A stretch of 64,000 nt of DNA from Christiangramia flava JLT2011. Lineage in GTDB: Bacteria > Bacteroidota > Bacteroidia > Flavobacteriales > Flavobacteriaceae. Each line of letters opens with the position of its first letter. Positions within the stretch are counted from its first letter, which is position 1. The stretch spans positions 2,814,001 to 2,878,000 of the forward strand of contig NZ_CP016359.1 in the NCBI RefSeq assembly GCF_001951155.1. Direction: 5' to 3'. This document shows, piece by piece, positions 7,507-16,683 of the stretch. A model generated the notes under the pieces. That model made no database searches, was not told where the DNA came from, and saw only the letters and a list, made by a program, of their open reading frames with translations. The position numbers were made by a program, and so were the translations under genes.

Positions 7507-8409
7507 ATGAGTAAGATTTCAAACTGGATCGGTGCTGCCAGGTTACGAACTTTGCCGCTTTCCATTTCCGGGATTCTGGTAGGTTCCAGCGTCGCAGCCC
7601 ACCAGGGATACTTCAACATTTCTATTTTCAGCCTGGCTTTGGGAACGACATTGGGGCTTCAGGTATTGTCTAATTTCGCAAATGATTATGGCGACGGCGT
7701 GAAAGGAACAGATAATGAAGACCGGATTGGACCCATGCGCGCCATTCAAAGCGGACTTATTTCTCACCGGGAAATGAAACAGGCCATGGTTCTCACTGCT
7801 TTAGTCACCTTTTTACTTGCCGTGCTTCTGATCTATGCTTCTTTTGGTGTGGAAAAATGGCTGGAAGCCCTAATTTTTCTAATTCTCGGAATTGCTTCCA
7901 TCGTTGCGGCCATCAAATACACGGTGGGAAATTCAGCTTATGGCTATCGCGGGATGGGCGATATTTTCGTGTTTCTTTTCTTTGGCCTGGTAGCCGTTTA
8001 TGGTTCGTACTTCCTGTATTCTCACCAGCATGACTGGGTAAGCTTTTTTCCGGCGGTATCTATAGGTCTTTTAAGTGCCGCGGTTTTGAATGTGAATAAT
8101 ATGAGAGACCGGGTACCTGATGCTAAGGCCGGGAAAATTACTTTAGCCGTTAAACTGGGTGAAGCACGGGTCAAAAATTACCATTATATGCTGATCCTGG
8201 GATCGCTCCTGTTCCTGTTACTATATTCTGCCATGAAAGCAGAAGATCTGAATGATTTCATATATCTTTTTGGTTTTATTCCACTGATATTTCATTTGAG
8301 ACGGGTGGTAAAAAACGACAATCCCATGCTGCTGGATCCTGAATTGAAAATTGTCGCGCTCTCCACTTTTGGCATATCCATTTTATTCGCAATCGGGCTA
8401 CTGTGGTAA
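7507..8409 (+). CDS. menA: 1,4-dihydroxy-2-naphthoate polyprenyltransferase
   Basis: A 300-residue UbiA-superfamily integral membrane prenyltransferase that attaches the polyprenyl tail to DHNA in menaquinone synthesis. The two Asp-rich Mg-diphosphate sites are visible: NDYGDGVKGTDNEDRIGP (about 58-75) and NNMRDRVPDAKAGKITLAVKLG (about 198-219). Eight or nine hydrophobic segments follow the family plan. N-terminal WIGAARLRTLPLSISGILVG is typical of MenA. It is directly fused in transcription to holA and lies upstream of an MBL hydrolase, menC and menE, which fixes the assignment to MenA rather than UbiA. Confidence 0.96.
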   Translation: MSKISNWIGAARLRTLPLSISGILVGSSVAAHQGYFNISIFSLALGTTLGLQVLSNFANDYGDGVKGTDNEDRIGPMRAIQSGLISHREMKQAMVLTALVTFLLAVLLIYASFGVEKWLEALIFLILGIASIVAAIKYTVGNSAYGYRGMGDIFVFLFFGLVAVYGSYFLYSHQHDWVSFFPAVSIGLLSAAVLNVNNMRDRVPDAKAGKITLAVKLGEARVKNYHYMLILGSLLFLLLYSAMKAEDLNDFIYLFGFIPLIFHLRRVVKNDNPMLLDPELKIVALSTFGISILFAIGLLW

Positions 8410-8494
8410 ACAAGTTTAACAAAACTATATAAACCGCCAAACTTCCCATTTTTAGGCTATTCCTTAAATTTACGGGGAACGATAAAACGCGACT

Positions 8495-9175
8495 ATGAAA
8501 ATTACATTTTACGGACAAAATTGTCTTGGATTGCAAATTGGGGATATTCATGTTCTGGTAGATCCATTTGTCACCGGAAACGACCTCGCCAAAGATAAAA
8601 TTGATGTTAATGATCTGAAAGCAGATTACATTCTTCTCACCCACGCGCACCAGGATCATACGCTCGACGTCGAAACCGTGGCGAAAAATACGAAGGCTGT
8701 GATCGTTAGTAATTACGAGATCGCCGGCTATTACGAAGAGAAAGGCTACGAGGTTCACCCAATGAACCACGGCGGAAGCTGGGATTTTGACTTCGGAAAT
8801 GTAAAATATGTCAATGCCCTTCACACCAGCTCTTTTCCTGATGGCACCTACGGCGGCCAGCCTGGAGGTTTTGTCATTGAAGGGGAGCACAAGAATATCT
8901 ATATCGCGGGAGACACGGCCCTGACGCTGGATATGAAACTGATACCTATGCGCACCAAGCTGGATCTGGCCGTGTTGCCGATAGGTGATAATTTCACAAT
9001 GGGTGTTGAAGACGCCATTATCGCCAGTGATTTTATCGAGTGCGATAAGATCTTAGGTTGTCATTACGATACCTTTGGGTATATCGAAATCGATCATGAA
9101 GAGGCAAAGCGTAAGTTTTATGAAAAAGGAAAAGATTTGATGCTGCTGGATATAGGAGAATCTATTGAACTATGA
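8495..9175 (+). CDS. MBL-fold metal-dependent hydrolase (UPF0173/UlaG-like)
   Basis: A 226-residue cytoplasmic metallo-beta-lactamase-fold enzyme. The metal site is HAHQDH (50-55), with a later His in LHTSSFPDG, the bridging Asp in AGDTAL, and a C-terminal His in GCHYDTFG. The short UPF0173 layout (KITFYGQNCLGL, then VLVDPF) is clear. Family members are lactonases, phosphodiesterases or unknown. Here it sits between menA and menC, overlapping menC by 4 bp, so a role linked to menaquinone synthesis or a shared need is suggested but not shown. No Shine-Dalgarno sequence precedes the ATG. Confidence 0.9.
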   Translation: MKITFYGQNCLGLQIGDIHVLVDPFVTGNDLAKDKIDVNDLKADYILLTHAHQDHTLDVETVAKNTKAVIVSNYEIAGYYEEKGYEVHPMNHGGSWDFDFGNVKYVNALHTSSFPDGTYGGQPGGFVIEGEHKNIYIAGDTALTLDMKLIPMRTKLDLAVLPIGDNFTMGVEDAIIASDFIECDKILGCHYDTFGYIEIDHEEAKRKFYEKGKDLMLLDIGESIEL

Positions 9176-10209
9176 TGCAGGCATCTTACGAGAAATACAT
9201 GCTTCAATTTAAACGCCCCAGCGGAACTTCGCGGGGCGTTCTTACTGAAAAAGAGACCTGGTTTCTGAAAATTTCCGAAGGAGGAAGACAGGGCATTGGG
9301 GAATGTGGTATCCTGCGTTCCCTGAGCTATGATGATATTCCCGGTTATGAAGAAAAACTGAAGTGGACCTGCGAAAACATCAACAAAGGCCTTGAATTCC
9401 TTTGGAAGGAACTACGGCAATTTCCAAGCATACAATTTGGTCTCGAAATGGCCTTCAAAAGCCTTGAAGCTGAAGATCCTTTTATTCTTTACCCTTCGGA
9501 ATTTACGGCCGGTGAAAAGGGCATTCCCATAAATGGATTAGTCTGGATGGGAGACAAAGCTTTTATGAAAGAACAGATCATCCAGAAGATCGAGCAGGGT
9601 TTTAGCTGTATAAAACTGAAGATCGGGGCGATCGATTTTTCTACGGAACTGGAACTGCTTCAGTATATCCGGAAAGAATTTTCGCCGAAAGAGATCGAAC
9701 TGCGGGTAGACGCGAACGGGGCTTTCCACCCTTCCGAAGCTCTGGAAAAATTAAACCGACTATCAGAATATCACCTTCACAGTATCGAACAACCAATCAA
9801 GGCGGGACAGCTCGGGGAAATGGCTCGCTTGTGTGAACAAACTCCGCTGCCAATTGCGCTGGATGAGGAATTGATTGGGGTGACCCATGTAACGGAAAAG
9901 GAAAAAATACTACAAACCATTAATCCGCAATTCGTCATTTTCAAGCCCAGTCTTATTGGCGGTTTTAAGGGTACGACAGAGTGGATAAGTTATTGTGAAA
10001 AATACCAGGCAGGATGGTGGGTGACCAGCGCACTGGAGAGCAATATTGGCCTGAACGCGATCGCTCAGTGGACGTATACACTGAACAGTTCCATGCCTCA
10101 GGGACTTGGAACGGGCGGTTTGTACACCAACAATTTCAATTCGCCGCTGGAGGTGAAAAAAGGCTATATTTGGCACAACCCAAATGAAAACTGGGAATAT
10201 AAATTTTAA
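9172..10209 (+). CDS. menC: o-Succinylbenzoate synthase
   Basis: A 345-residue enolase-superfamily enzyme that dehydrates SHCHC to o-succinylbenzoate. The catalytic Lys pair is KLK (148-150) and the metal ligands are Asp180 (RVDANGAF), Glu206 (SIEQP) and Asp231 (LDEEL). The second base is Lys258 in FKPSLIGG, and the capping domain occupies the N-terminal ~110 residues. Dipeptide epimerases share the fold, but the position between menA and menE decides for MenC. The start overlaps the hydrolase stop (ATGA type), indicating translational coupling. Confidence 0.94.
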   Translation: MMQASYEKYMLQFKRPSGTSRGVLTEKETWFLKISEGGRQGIGECGILRSLSYDDIPGYEEKLKWTCENINKGLEFLWKELRQFPSIQFGLEMAFKSLEAEDPFILYPSEFTAGEKGIPINGLVWMGDKAFMKEQIIQKIEQGFSCIKLKIGAIDFSTELELLQYIRKEFSPKEIELRVDANGAFHPSEALEKLNRLSEYHLHSIEQPIKAGQLGEMARLCEQTPLPIALDEELIGVTHVTEKEKILQTINPQFVIFKPSLIGGFKGTTEWISYCEKYQAGWWVTSALESNIGLNAIAQWTYTLNSSMPQGLGTGGLYTNNFNSPLEVKKGYIWHNPNENWEYKF

Positions 10210-10212
10210 AGA

Positions 10213-11154
10213 ATGTTCATAAAACAGGTATATCAATACCAACACGATTTTTGGCGATACCTTATTGGAGTGATCGCCGTGGTAGCGGGGATCATTATTG
10301 GCCAGATCCCTTTAACCATCGCTATTTTCCTGAAATATAAAGGCGAGATATTCGGGATGGAGGAAACCGAAATGATGCAGGGGTTCGACTCCAATTATTT
10401 CCTCTTTTTGATGCTGCTGACATTTGTAGGAGGATTGATCGCTCTTTTCCTGATCGTAAAATACCTGCACCAACAACCAATCAAAGCCCTGACGACCTCT
10501 CGACCTAAAATAGACTGGAGCCGCTTCTGGTTTGCCTTTGGCCTGGTAAGCATCTTTATCGTAGTGAATACGATTGGAGATTATTACAGCAATCCGCAGG
10601 ATTATGAATGGAATTTCAGGATTACGCCATTTCTTATTTTGTGTGCCGTTGGGATTGTTCTGGTTCCCTTACAAACTTCATTTGAAGAATATTTCTTCCG
10701 TGGTTATCTTATGCAGGGAATTGGCGTTATGGCCGGCAATAAATGGGCGCCTTTGATTCTTACCTCGGTGATTTTTGGAGGGCTGCATTTTTTCAATCCG
10801 GAAGTCACCAAGCTGGGGAACACTATCATGATCTATTATATAGGAACCGGTTTTCTTCTTGGGATCATGGCGCTGATGGATGAAGGGATCGAGCTTTCGC
10901 TTGGATTTCACGCCGCGAACAACCTGTTGACCGCGTTGATCGTCACTGCCGACTGGACTGCTTTTCAAACTGAATCTATTTTTAAAGATGTGTCAGAACC
11001 TTCTGCCGGCTGGGATGTACTCATCCCGGTTTTGGTGATTTACCCGATTTATCTCTTCATTATGGCGAAGAAATATAAATGGACGAACTGGAAGGAAAAG
11101 CTATTCGGAAAAGTGGAACCGCCTGCCTATCCAAATGTTACAGAAGAAAATTAA
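10213..11154 (+). CDS. CPBP-family intramembrane glutamic metalloprotease
   Basis: A 313-residue multi-spanning membrane protein of the CPBP (CAAX/ABI) family. The catalytic motifs are EEYFFRG (Glu158, Glu159, Arg163), FGGLHFFNP (His192) and GFHAANN (His233), on separate predicted helices. About eight hydrophobic segments are visible. In eukaryotes the family cleaves prenylated CAAX proteins; in bacteria substrates are mostly unknown and some members are linked to bacteriocin immunity. It starts 3 bp after menC, within the menaquinone cluster, so it is co-transcribed, but no menaquinone role is established. Confidence 0.9.
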   Translation: MFIKQVYQYQHDFWRYLIGVIAVVAGIIIGQIPLTIAIFLKYKGEIFGMEETEMMQGFDSNYFLFLMLLTFVGGLIALFLIVKYLHQQPIKALTTSRPKIDWSRFWFAFGLVSIFIVVNTIGDYYSNPQDYEWNFRITPFLILCAVGIVLVPLQTSFEEYFFRGYLMQGIGVMAGNKWAPLILTSVIFGGLHFFNPEVTKLGNTIMIYYIGTGFLLGIMALMDEGIELSLGFHAANNLLTALIVTADWTAFQTESIFKDVSEPSAGWDVLIPVLVIYPIYLFIMAKKYKWTNWKEKLFGKVEPPAYPNVTEEN

Positions 11155-11216
11155 AACTTTCATATCTATTTAGTAACTTTAAGTTGAGATCTGTTTAACA
11201 ACTTTGGTTGTAAGAT

Positions 11217-12314
11217 ATGGGAGACAAATACAAACTACCGGAAATACATCCGGAATTTAGATTAAATAAAAAGGCATTCACTCCTGCTGAACTGAGGCAG
11301 GCCGCTTACTCGATGATCAAAGAAGGCGAGCCTTACGAGGAAAGCATTGGAAGTTTTCTCTTGGACTGGCTAAAACCTTCAGTATATATTGAAAGCCATA
11401 CGTCGGGTTCTACCGGCCCTCCGAAAAAGATCAAACTGCGCAAGGAACATTTGGTGAATTCCGCGGAAGCTTCTGCCAAGTTCTTTGAACTAGAGTCTGG
11501 GATCACTGCCTTGATGTGTCTTCCTGCTGATTATATTTCCGGAAAAATGATGCTGGTTCGCGCGATGGTGCTGGGCTGGAAATTAGATGCCGTACCGCCA
11601 TCCTCCAATCCGCTGGATCAGGTTTACAAAGTCTATGATTTCTCGGCGATGACCCCGTTTCAGTTGGACAACAGTATCGCACGTTTACATCTTGTAAAAA
11701 AACTGATCATTGGCGGCGGAAGTGTTTCCCCTAAGATCCGGAAGCTGGTGCGGGATCATGATACTAAGATTTATGAGACTTACGGGATGACTGAAACCTG
11801 TAGCCATATTGCCGCAAAAAGGATCAATCCGAAGAAAAAGAAAAAGCAACTGCGCCCTTTCAAACTCATGCCAAACGTAACCATTTCCCAAGACGATCGC
11901 GATTGCCTGATCATCAAAGCACCAAATATTGCTGATGGGGAGATCGTTACAAACGATGTGGTGGAAATTGTGACTTATAAGAAGTTTCACTGGAAAGGCC
12001 GGTATGACAACGTGATCAATTCGGGTGGGGTAAAGCTTTACCCGGAAGAAATCGAAAAAAAGCTCAATAAGATACTGGATCACCGGTTTTTTATCAGTTC
12101 GATGCCTGATGATTCGTTAGGTGAAAAGCTGGTTCTATTCGTGGAAGATGATTTTTCCGAAGAAACCCTGGAACAATTAAAATCCAAGATTAGTAACCTG
12201 GAGACTTTAGGAAAATACGAGAAACCTAAAAAGATCTATCTAGTCGAAAAATTTGAAGAAACTCCAAACGGTAAAATTCATCGCGAAAATACTTTCAAAA
12301 GCCGCTTGAGCTAA
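11217..12314 (+). CDS. menE: o-Succinylbenzoate-CoA ligase (short form)
   Basis: A 365-residue ANL-superfamily acyl-CoA ligase, shorter than the ~450-residue E. coli enzyme because the N-terminal subdomain is reduced, as is common in Bacteroidota. The P-loop is TSGSTGPPKK (62-71), the A5 motif is YETYGMTETCSH (about 182-193), and the C-terminal hinge and lysine region end in EETPNGKIHRE, where the Lys of GK(I) is the adenylation lysine. It activates o-succinylbenzoate in menaquinone synthesis. It is the last gene of the cluster, 62 bp after the CPBP gene, and ends at a bidirectional terminator. Confidence 0.92.
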   Translation: MGDKYKLPEIHPEFRLNKKAFTPAELRQAAYSMIKEGEPYEESIGSFLLDWLKPSVYIESHTSGSTGPPKKIKLRKEHLVNSAEASAKFFELESGITALMCLPADYISGKMMLVRAMVLGWKLDAVPPSSNPLDQVYKVYDFSAMTPFQLDNSIARLHLVKKLIIGGGSVSPKIRKLVRDHDTKIYETYGMTETCSHIAAKRINPKKKKKQLRPFKLMPNVTISQDDRDCLIIKAPNIADGEIVTNDVVEIVTYKKFHWKGRYDNVINSGGVKLYPEEIEKKLNKILDHRFFISSMPDDSLGEKLVLFVEDDFSEETLEQLKSKISNLETLGKYEKPKKIYLVEKFEETPNGKIHRENTFKSRLS

Positions 12315-12318
12315 AAAA

Positions 12319-12345
12319 TAAAGCCGGCAATTGCCGGCTTTTTAA
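12319..12345. terminator. Bidirectional terminator between menE and the M1 peptidase gene
   Basis: AAGCCGGCAATTGCCGGCTT is a perfect palindrome with T-rich tails on both strands, between two convergent stop codons. Confidence 0.88.
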
Positions 12346-12356
12346 TTATCTGTATG

Positions 12357-14012
12357 TTACTGCTTGCTGAGGTTTACGTAGAACTTTAGTTCATTCAGTT
12401 CAATTTCGTCCAGATCATCTTCATTAACCGGCAATGCCTGCCATTCAGTAGTGGCGTTCAGGCGGGTTTCATCTTCATCAATAAACACATCAACCGGCAT
12501 TTTGAAATTTTCGACATTGGCTTTCCAACGAAAGAAAATCTGATCTTTTTCTTTTTTGAACTGTAATTCGGGTATGGCCGCATGACGCAGGTACTGGTCA
12601 AAAACGGGTTTGAGATCTACCTCAGTTGCCTGATCAAAGAAATTTTCCACCTGCTGCGTGGTCACCGTCTGGTGTTTGAAAGTCGCCGTATAATCACGTA
12701 ATGTATTCCACCACAATTCGTCATCGTTGTAAATGCTCCTGATCATATTCAATAAATTCGATCCTTTTGGATACATGTCACCAGAACCTTCAGCATTTAC
12801 GCCGTATTCTCCAATTACAGGACGCACATTGCCGATGCTTTTACGCGTGCCTTTCAGATATTCCAGAGCTTTTTCCTTCCCCCAGCGGCACTCGATATAA
12901 ATGGCTTCCGTATAGCTGGTAAAACCTTCGTGTATCCACATATCAGCAATATCTTTCGAGGTGATACTGTTGCCGTACCACTCATGACCAGATTCATGAA
13001 TAATGATAAAATCCCATTTCAAGCCGATGCCGGTTCCGGAAAGATCGCGCCCCAAATAACCCATCTGGTAATGATTTCCGTAGGCCACAGCACTTTGGTG
13101 CTCCATTCCCAGGTAGGGCACTTCCACCAGTTTATAGCCGTCTTCTTCGAACGGGTACGGTCCCATTTTTTCGTAAAAGCAGGCCATCATATCTTTTACT
13201 TCGGCAAATTGTTTTTTCGCTTTTTCAAGATTGTAAGGCAGCACATAATAATCCAGATCCAGGTCCTGGAATGTATCAGAAAAATGCTCATAGTTTCCAA
13301 TATTAATCATCACATCATAATTGTTGATGGGATTGACCACCTTCCAGCGCCATTCTGTAAAACCATTTCCAAGATCGGTCTTCCCAATGAAGCGCCCATT
13401 TGAAACGTTCATGAGTCCGTTAGGAACTGCAATATCCAGCTGTGCCGAATCAGGTTCGTCACTCTGGTGATCTTTATTCGGGTACCAGAGACTGGCACCG
13501 GTTCCCTGAACGGCTACACCAACCCATGGATTGCCATCTTCATCCTGTGTCCAGACGAAACCGCCGTCCCATGGAGCATTTTTGGCAATTACCGGCTGCC
13601 CATGATAAAAGAACTCTAAAGAATCTTTAACGCCTATTTTCAGAGGCTCCGGAAAACTTAAAAATACCGCGTTGTATTCCCGCTCATATTCCAGGGACTG
13701 ATCCTGAAAAATGACCGAATCGATCTCCATATTTCTGAAGAGATCCAGCTGCATAACCGGCATGTCTTTCAATACTTCAAATGAGATCACATTGGAACCT
13801 GAAATAAACTTTTTATCTGGCTCCACCTTCAGTTTCAAATGGTATTTGAGCGCATCGTAGTTTATGCGTTCCGGTCTCAGGGAACCACGCAGCGTATCTG
13901 CGCGAGTATATTTGGTATGATTGTCTCCAACGACCTGCGCTTGTGAAATTCCGCAGGAAAACAGTAAAAACAAGGCGATCTTACTCGCGGTGGACGATAT
14001 AAAGTTTGGCAT
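12357..14012 (-). CDS. Secreted M1-family (aminopeptidase N-like) metallopeptidase
   Basis: A 551-residue exported peptidase. A signal peptide (hydrophobic LFLLFSCGIS, cleavage near AQA/Q) precedes the M1 beta-domain. The zinc site HEWYG is intact as HESGHEWYG (His339, Glu340, His343), with the third ligand Glu362 in WIHEGFTSY, exactly HExxH-x18-E. The substrate-binding GxMEN loop is altered to LGMEHQSAVAYGN (about 301-313). The C-terminal helical domain of long M1 enzymes is missing, as in short Bacteroidota forms. The start overlaps the preceding gene's end by 32 bp in another frame; no later Met precedes the signal peptide, so the overlap is real. Confidence 0.92.
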   Translation of the reverse strand: MPNFISSTASKIALFLLFSCGISQAQVVGDNHTKYTRADTLRGSLRPERINYDALKYHLKLKVEPDKKFISGSNVISFEVLKDMPVMQLDLFRNMEIDSVIFQDQSLEYEREYNAVFLSFPEPLKIGVKDSLEFFYHGQPVIAKNAPWDGGFVWTQDEDGNPWVGVAVQGTGASLWYPNKDHQSDEPDSAQLDIAVPNGLMNVSNGRFIGKTDLGNGFTEWRWKVVNPINNYDVMINIGNYEHFSDTFQDLDLDYYVLPYNLEKAKKQFAEVKDMMACFYEKMGPYPFEEDGYKLVEVPYLGMEHQSAVAYGNHYQMGYLGRDLSGTGIGLKWDFIIIHESGHEWYGNSITSKDIADMWIHEGFTSYTEAIYIECRWGKEKALEYLKGTRKSIGNVRPVIGEYGVNAEGSGDMYPKGSNLLNMIRSIYNDDELWWNTLRDYTATFKHQTVTTQQVENFFDQATEVDLKPVFDQYLRHAAIPELQFKKEKDQIFFRWKANVENFKMPVDVFIDEDETRLNATTEWQALPVNEDDLDEIELNELKFYVNLSKQ

Positions 14013-14874
14013 TTGGATCTTTTTTAAGTTTTTGATTCATTTTCGTGGTCAGTTCCGTAAAGCTTTCAAGGTCGGTACCTTTGCAAACGCCGTACGAATA
14101 GTGATATTTCAAAAGCGCCAGGTCTATTTTCGATACAGAAGATGCGTGGTTACAGGAAGCCAGGTAACCCTGGCAACCCATTTTATTGGATTGTTTGAAA
14201 TGGCCTAAGGACATGAAAAAATAGTATTTGAGCAGGCGCAATTGGTAATCTTCAGAAGGAGCGAGTTCGGTATTCACTTTCAGTTTACCGTCGTAGATCT
14301 GGTTTTTCCGGTTCCAGTTGATATAATAACCGCCTTTGGAACTGCCCATTCTTGGGTCATAATCAGTGGGATGTTCCCGGTTGAGATAATACACCAGGTA
14401 ATTGGATTTTTCCCGGTCGAAGTTTCTGGAAATGTTCAGAGAGTCGATATCTGCTGAAATCATTTTGGCAAAATCCATCAATTTTTCCGCATGTTCCTGC
14501 GGGACGCTTTCGTCAAAGAAAATCCTGATATCGTCCTTCCAGTACCGCATGCGTTCATTCTGCGAGCCGCGTTTGCCCGCATTAAAAACCACATCCTTGT
14601 AGATACTCAAAAAGATCGAATCTTTCTGGTTGTATGGAACCTGAACATAGTCGCCACTATCAAAAGGGTCAAAATCAACCGGAACGCTCACCAAAGTATC
14701 CCCATCTTTGATCATGGTCTCTACCGTATCGTTTATCTGCCCGAAATGCTCTACATACATAGGCATGGGAATGAATTTCTTGACGCGCTCTCTCTTTTTC
14801 CACAGCGTGTCCTGGCTGAATCCCATAAAACTGATCAATGAAAACAAGGTGTATACTAAAAATTTGTTCATCAT
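13981..14874 (-). CDS. Secreted protein of unknown function, weakly DUF2927-like
   Basis: A 297-residue protein with an N-terminal signal peptide (MNKFLVYTLFSLISFMGFSQ, cut after FSQ). The core contains WKDDIRIFFDE, then a helix, then NYLVYYLN, and later LLKYYFFMSLGHFKQS. This order recalls DUF2927 proteins, which pair a similar strand-helix-strand with an EE-type helix, but the acidic residues of that helix are absent. The resemblance is therefore weak. Cysteines in MGCQGYLASCNHAS could form a disulfide. It lies just after the carboxylase gene (4-bp overlap) and overlaps the M1 peptidase start by 32 bp, so the three genes form one transcription unit. No function is assigned. Confidence 0.7.
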   Translation of the reverse strand: MMNKFLVYTLFSLISFMGFSQDTLWKKRERVKKFIPMPMYVEHFGQINDTVETMIKDGDTLVSVPVDFDPFDSGDYVQVPYNQKDSIFLSIYKDVVFNAGKRGSQNERMRYWKDDIRIFFDESVPQEHAEKLMDFAKMISADIDSLNISRNFDREKSNYLVYYLNREHPTDYDPRMGSSKGGYYINWNRKNQIYDGKLKVNTELAPSEDYQLRLLKYYFFMSLGHFKQSNKMGCQGYLASCNHASSVSKIDLALLKYHYSYGVCKGTDLESFTELTTKMNQKLKKDPNAKLYIVHRE

Positions 14875-16499
14875 GTCTGGATCACGCCAAGGTTAAATTT
14901 CTTTTCTATAGGAGCATGGTCTGCCGCTTCAATTCCCATGGAAATCCATTTTCGGGTATCGAGAGGATCGATGATCGCATCGGTCCACAGTCGAGCGGCC
15001 GCATAATACGCTGAAGTTTGCTCATCGTAGCGAGCCTTTATTTTATCGAAAACTTCTTTTTCTTTTTCCTCGTCTACTTTTTCTCCTTTTTTCGCCATGG
15101 AAGCAGTTTCGATCTGCGCCAGTACTTTTGCAGCCTGTGTTCCGCCCATCACGGCAAGCTCTGCTGAAGGCCATGCAAAGATCAGCCTGGGGTCGTAAGC
15201 TTTTCCGCACATCGCGTAATTTCCGGCACCGTAGGAATTACCAATGATGACAGTGAATTTTGGCACTACGGAATTGCTGACTGCATTCACCATTTTCGCC
15301 CCGTCTTTTATGATCCCTCCATGTTCACTCTTGCTGCCCACCATAAAGCCGGTCACATCCTGCAGGAATACCAGCGGAATCTTCTTCTGGTTGCAATTGG
15401 CGATAAAACGCGTGGCTTTATCGGCAGAATCGGAATAAATCACGCCGCCCACCTGCATTTCACCTTTTTTGGTCTTGACGACGTTGCGCTGGTTTGCCAC
15501 AATACCCACTGCCCAGCCATCTATTCTGGCATAACCGGTGAAGATCGTTTGCCCGTAACCGGCTTTATATTCTTCAAATTCTGAATCATCTACCAGGCGT
15601 TTGATGATCTTCTTCATATCGTAGCGATCGCTTCTGCTTTTTGGGAGTATTCCATAAATATCAGTTGGCTTGTCTTTTGGCTCGGTAGGTTTTTTCCTGC
15701 TGAAACCTGCTTTGTCAAAATCGCCAATTTTGTCCATGATATTCTGGATTTTTGTAAGCGCATCTTTGTCATCTTTCGCCTTATAATCGGTTACTCCGCT
15801 TATTTCACTATGAGTGGTAGCGCCACCCAAGGTCTCGTTATCGATGTTTTCACCAATGGCCGCTTTAACGAGATAGCTGCCGGCGAGGAAAATACTTCCG
15901 GTCTTTTCCACAATCAGGGCTTCGTCGCTCATAATCGGTAAATAGGCACCACCAGCCACGCAAGAGCCCATAACGGCTGCGATCTGCGTAATTCCCATGC
16001 TGCTCATCACTGCATTATTCCTGAAAATTCTTCCGAAGTGCTCTTTATCTGGAAAAATTTCATCCTGCATGGGCAGGTAAACTCCCGCGCTATCCACGAG
16101 GTAAATAATTGGAAGTCGGTTTTCAATGGCGATTTCCTGTGCACGCAGGTTTTTCTTCCCGGTGATCGGAAACCAGGCTCCGGCTTTTACAGTAGCATCG
16201 TTTGCAACAATGACACATTGTTTACCGGAAACATACCCAATTTTCACGACCACACCGCCACTTGGACAACCACCATGCTCCTGGTACATGCCATCGCCTG
16301 CAAATGCGCCGATTTCGATACAGTCCTGCGGATTGTCTACGAGGAAATCAATGCGTTCCCTGGCCGTCATTTTACCTTTTGCGTGGTGTTTCTCGATGCG
16401 TTTTTCGCCGCCACCCATACTCACCCGCGCGAGCTTATGCTTCAGGGACGAAACGAGCAGCTTATTATGATCTTCATTTTTATTGAAGTTGATATCCAT
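14871..16499 (-). CDS. Acyl-CoA carboxylase carboxyltransferase (beta) subunit, methylcrotonyl-/propionyl-CoA type
   Basis: A 542-residue crotonase-fold carboxyltransferase that moves CO2 from biotin to an acyl-CoA. The N-terminal half includes GKMTARERIDFLVD, FPITGKKNLRAQEIA and VAGGAYLPIMSDEALIV; the C-terminal half includes GKAYDPRLIFAWPSAELAVMGG. The segment IFLAGSYLVKAAIGE followed by LGGATTHSEISGVTDY fits the methylcrotonyl-CoA carboxylase branch best (leucine degradation), but propionyl- or geranyl-CoA carboxylase cannot be excluded. No biotin-carboxylase alpha subunit is in the window. The gene leads a unit with the two downstream exported-protein genes, a functional mismatch. Confidence 0.88.
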   Translation of the reverse strand: MDINFNKNEDHNKLLVSSLKHKLARVSMGGGEKRIEKHHAKGKMTARERIDFLVDNPQDCIEIGAFAGDGMYQEHGGCPSGGVVVKIGYVSGKQCVIVANDATVKAGAWFPITGKKNLRAQEIAIENRLPIIYLVDSAGVYLPMQDEIFPDKEHFGRIFRNNAVMSSMGITQIAAVMGSCVAGGAYLPIMSDEALIVEKTGSIFLAGSYLVKAAIGENIDNETLGGATTHSEISGVTDYKAKDDKDALTKIQNIMDKIGDFDKAGFSRKKPTEPKDKPTDIYGILPKSRSDRYDMKKIIKRLVDDSEFEEYKAGYGQTIFTGYARIDGWAVGIVANQRNVVKTKKGEMQVGGVIYSDSADKATRFIANCNQKKIPLVFLQDVTGFMVGSKSEHGGIIKDGAKMVNAVSNSVVPKFTVIIGNSYGAGNYAMCGKAYDPRLIFAWPSAELAVMGGTQAAKVLAQIETASMAKKGEKVDEEKEKEVFDKIKARYDEQTSAYYAAARLWTDAIIDPLDTRKWISMGIEAADHAPIEKKFNLGVIQT

Positions 16500-16659
16500 T
16501 AATTGAAATTTTTATAATAGATTGATATTTTTGAATGCGTAATTTTTCGATAATGTGATGATTTCTGAATTTTATTGTGAATTCCATTCAGAATCGGTTC
16601 AGGGCTAAAATACAAAAAACAGCGCAAGGCCACGGTTCAAAAGAATCATTAAAATAGCC

Positions 16660-16667
16660 GATATTTG
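16660..16667 (+). promoter_or_regulatory. Candidate -7 box (GATATTTG variant) for the small membrane protein gene
   Basis: GATATTTG, 7 of 8 to TAnnTTTG, lies 16 bp before the ATG; TTC sits 21 bp upstream as a weak -33 element. Confidence 0.35.
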
Positions 16668-16683
16668 TATTAAATGAGAGTTT

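Noticed and set aside
8276..8890. 204-residue open frame on the minus strand opposite menA and the MBL hydrolase gene
   Set aside because: It is antisense to two well-supported genes, has no recognisable domain and its codon pattern is that of a shadow frame.
10213..11154. CPBP protein as an abortive-infection (Abi) defence gene
   Set aside because: The family is broad, the gene is inside a menaquinone cluster, and no toxin or defence partner is adjacent.
16038..16502. 154-residue open frame opposite the carboxyltransferase gene
   Set aside because: Antisense to a secure gene, no domain, no promoter.
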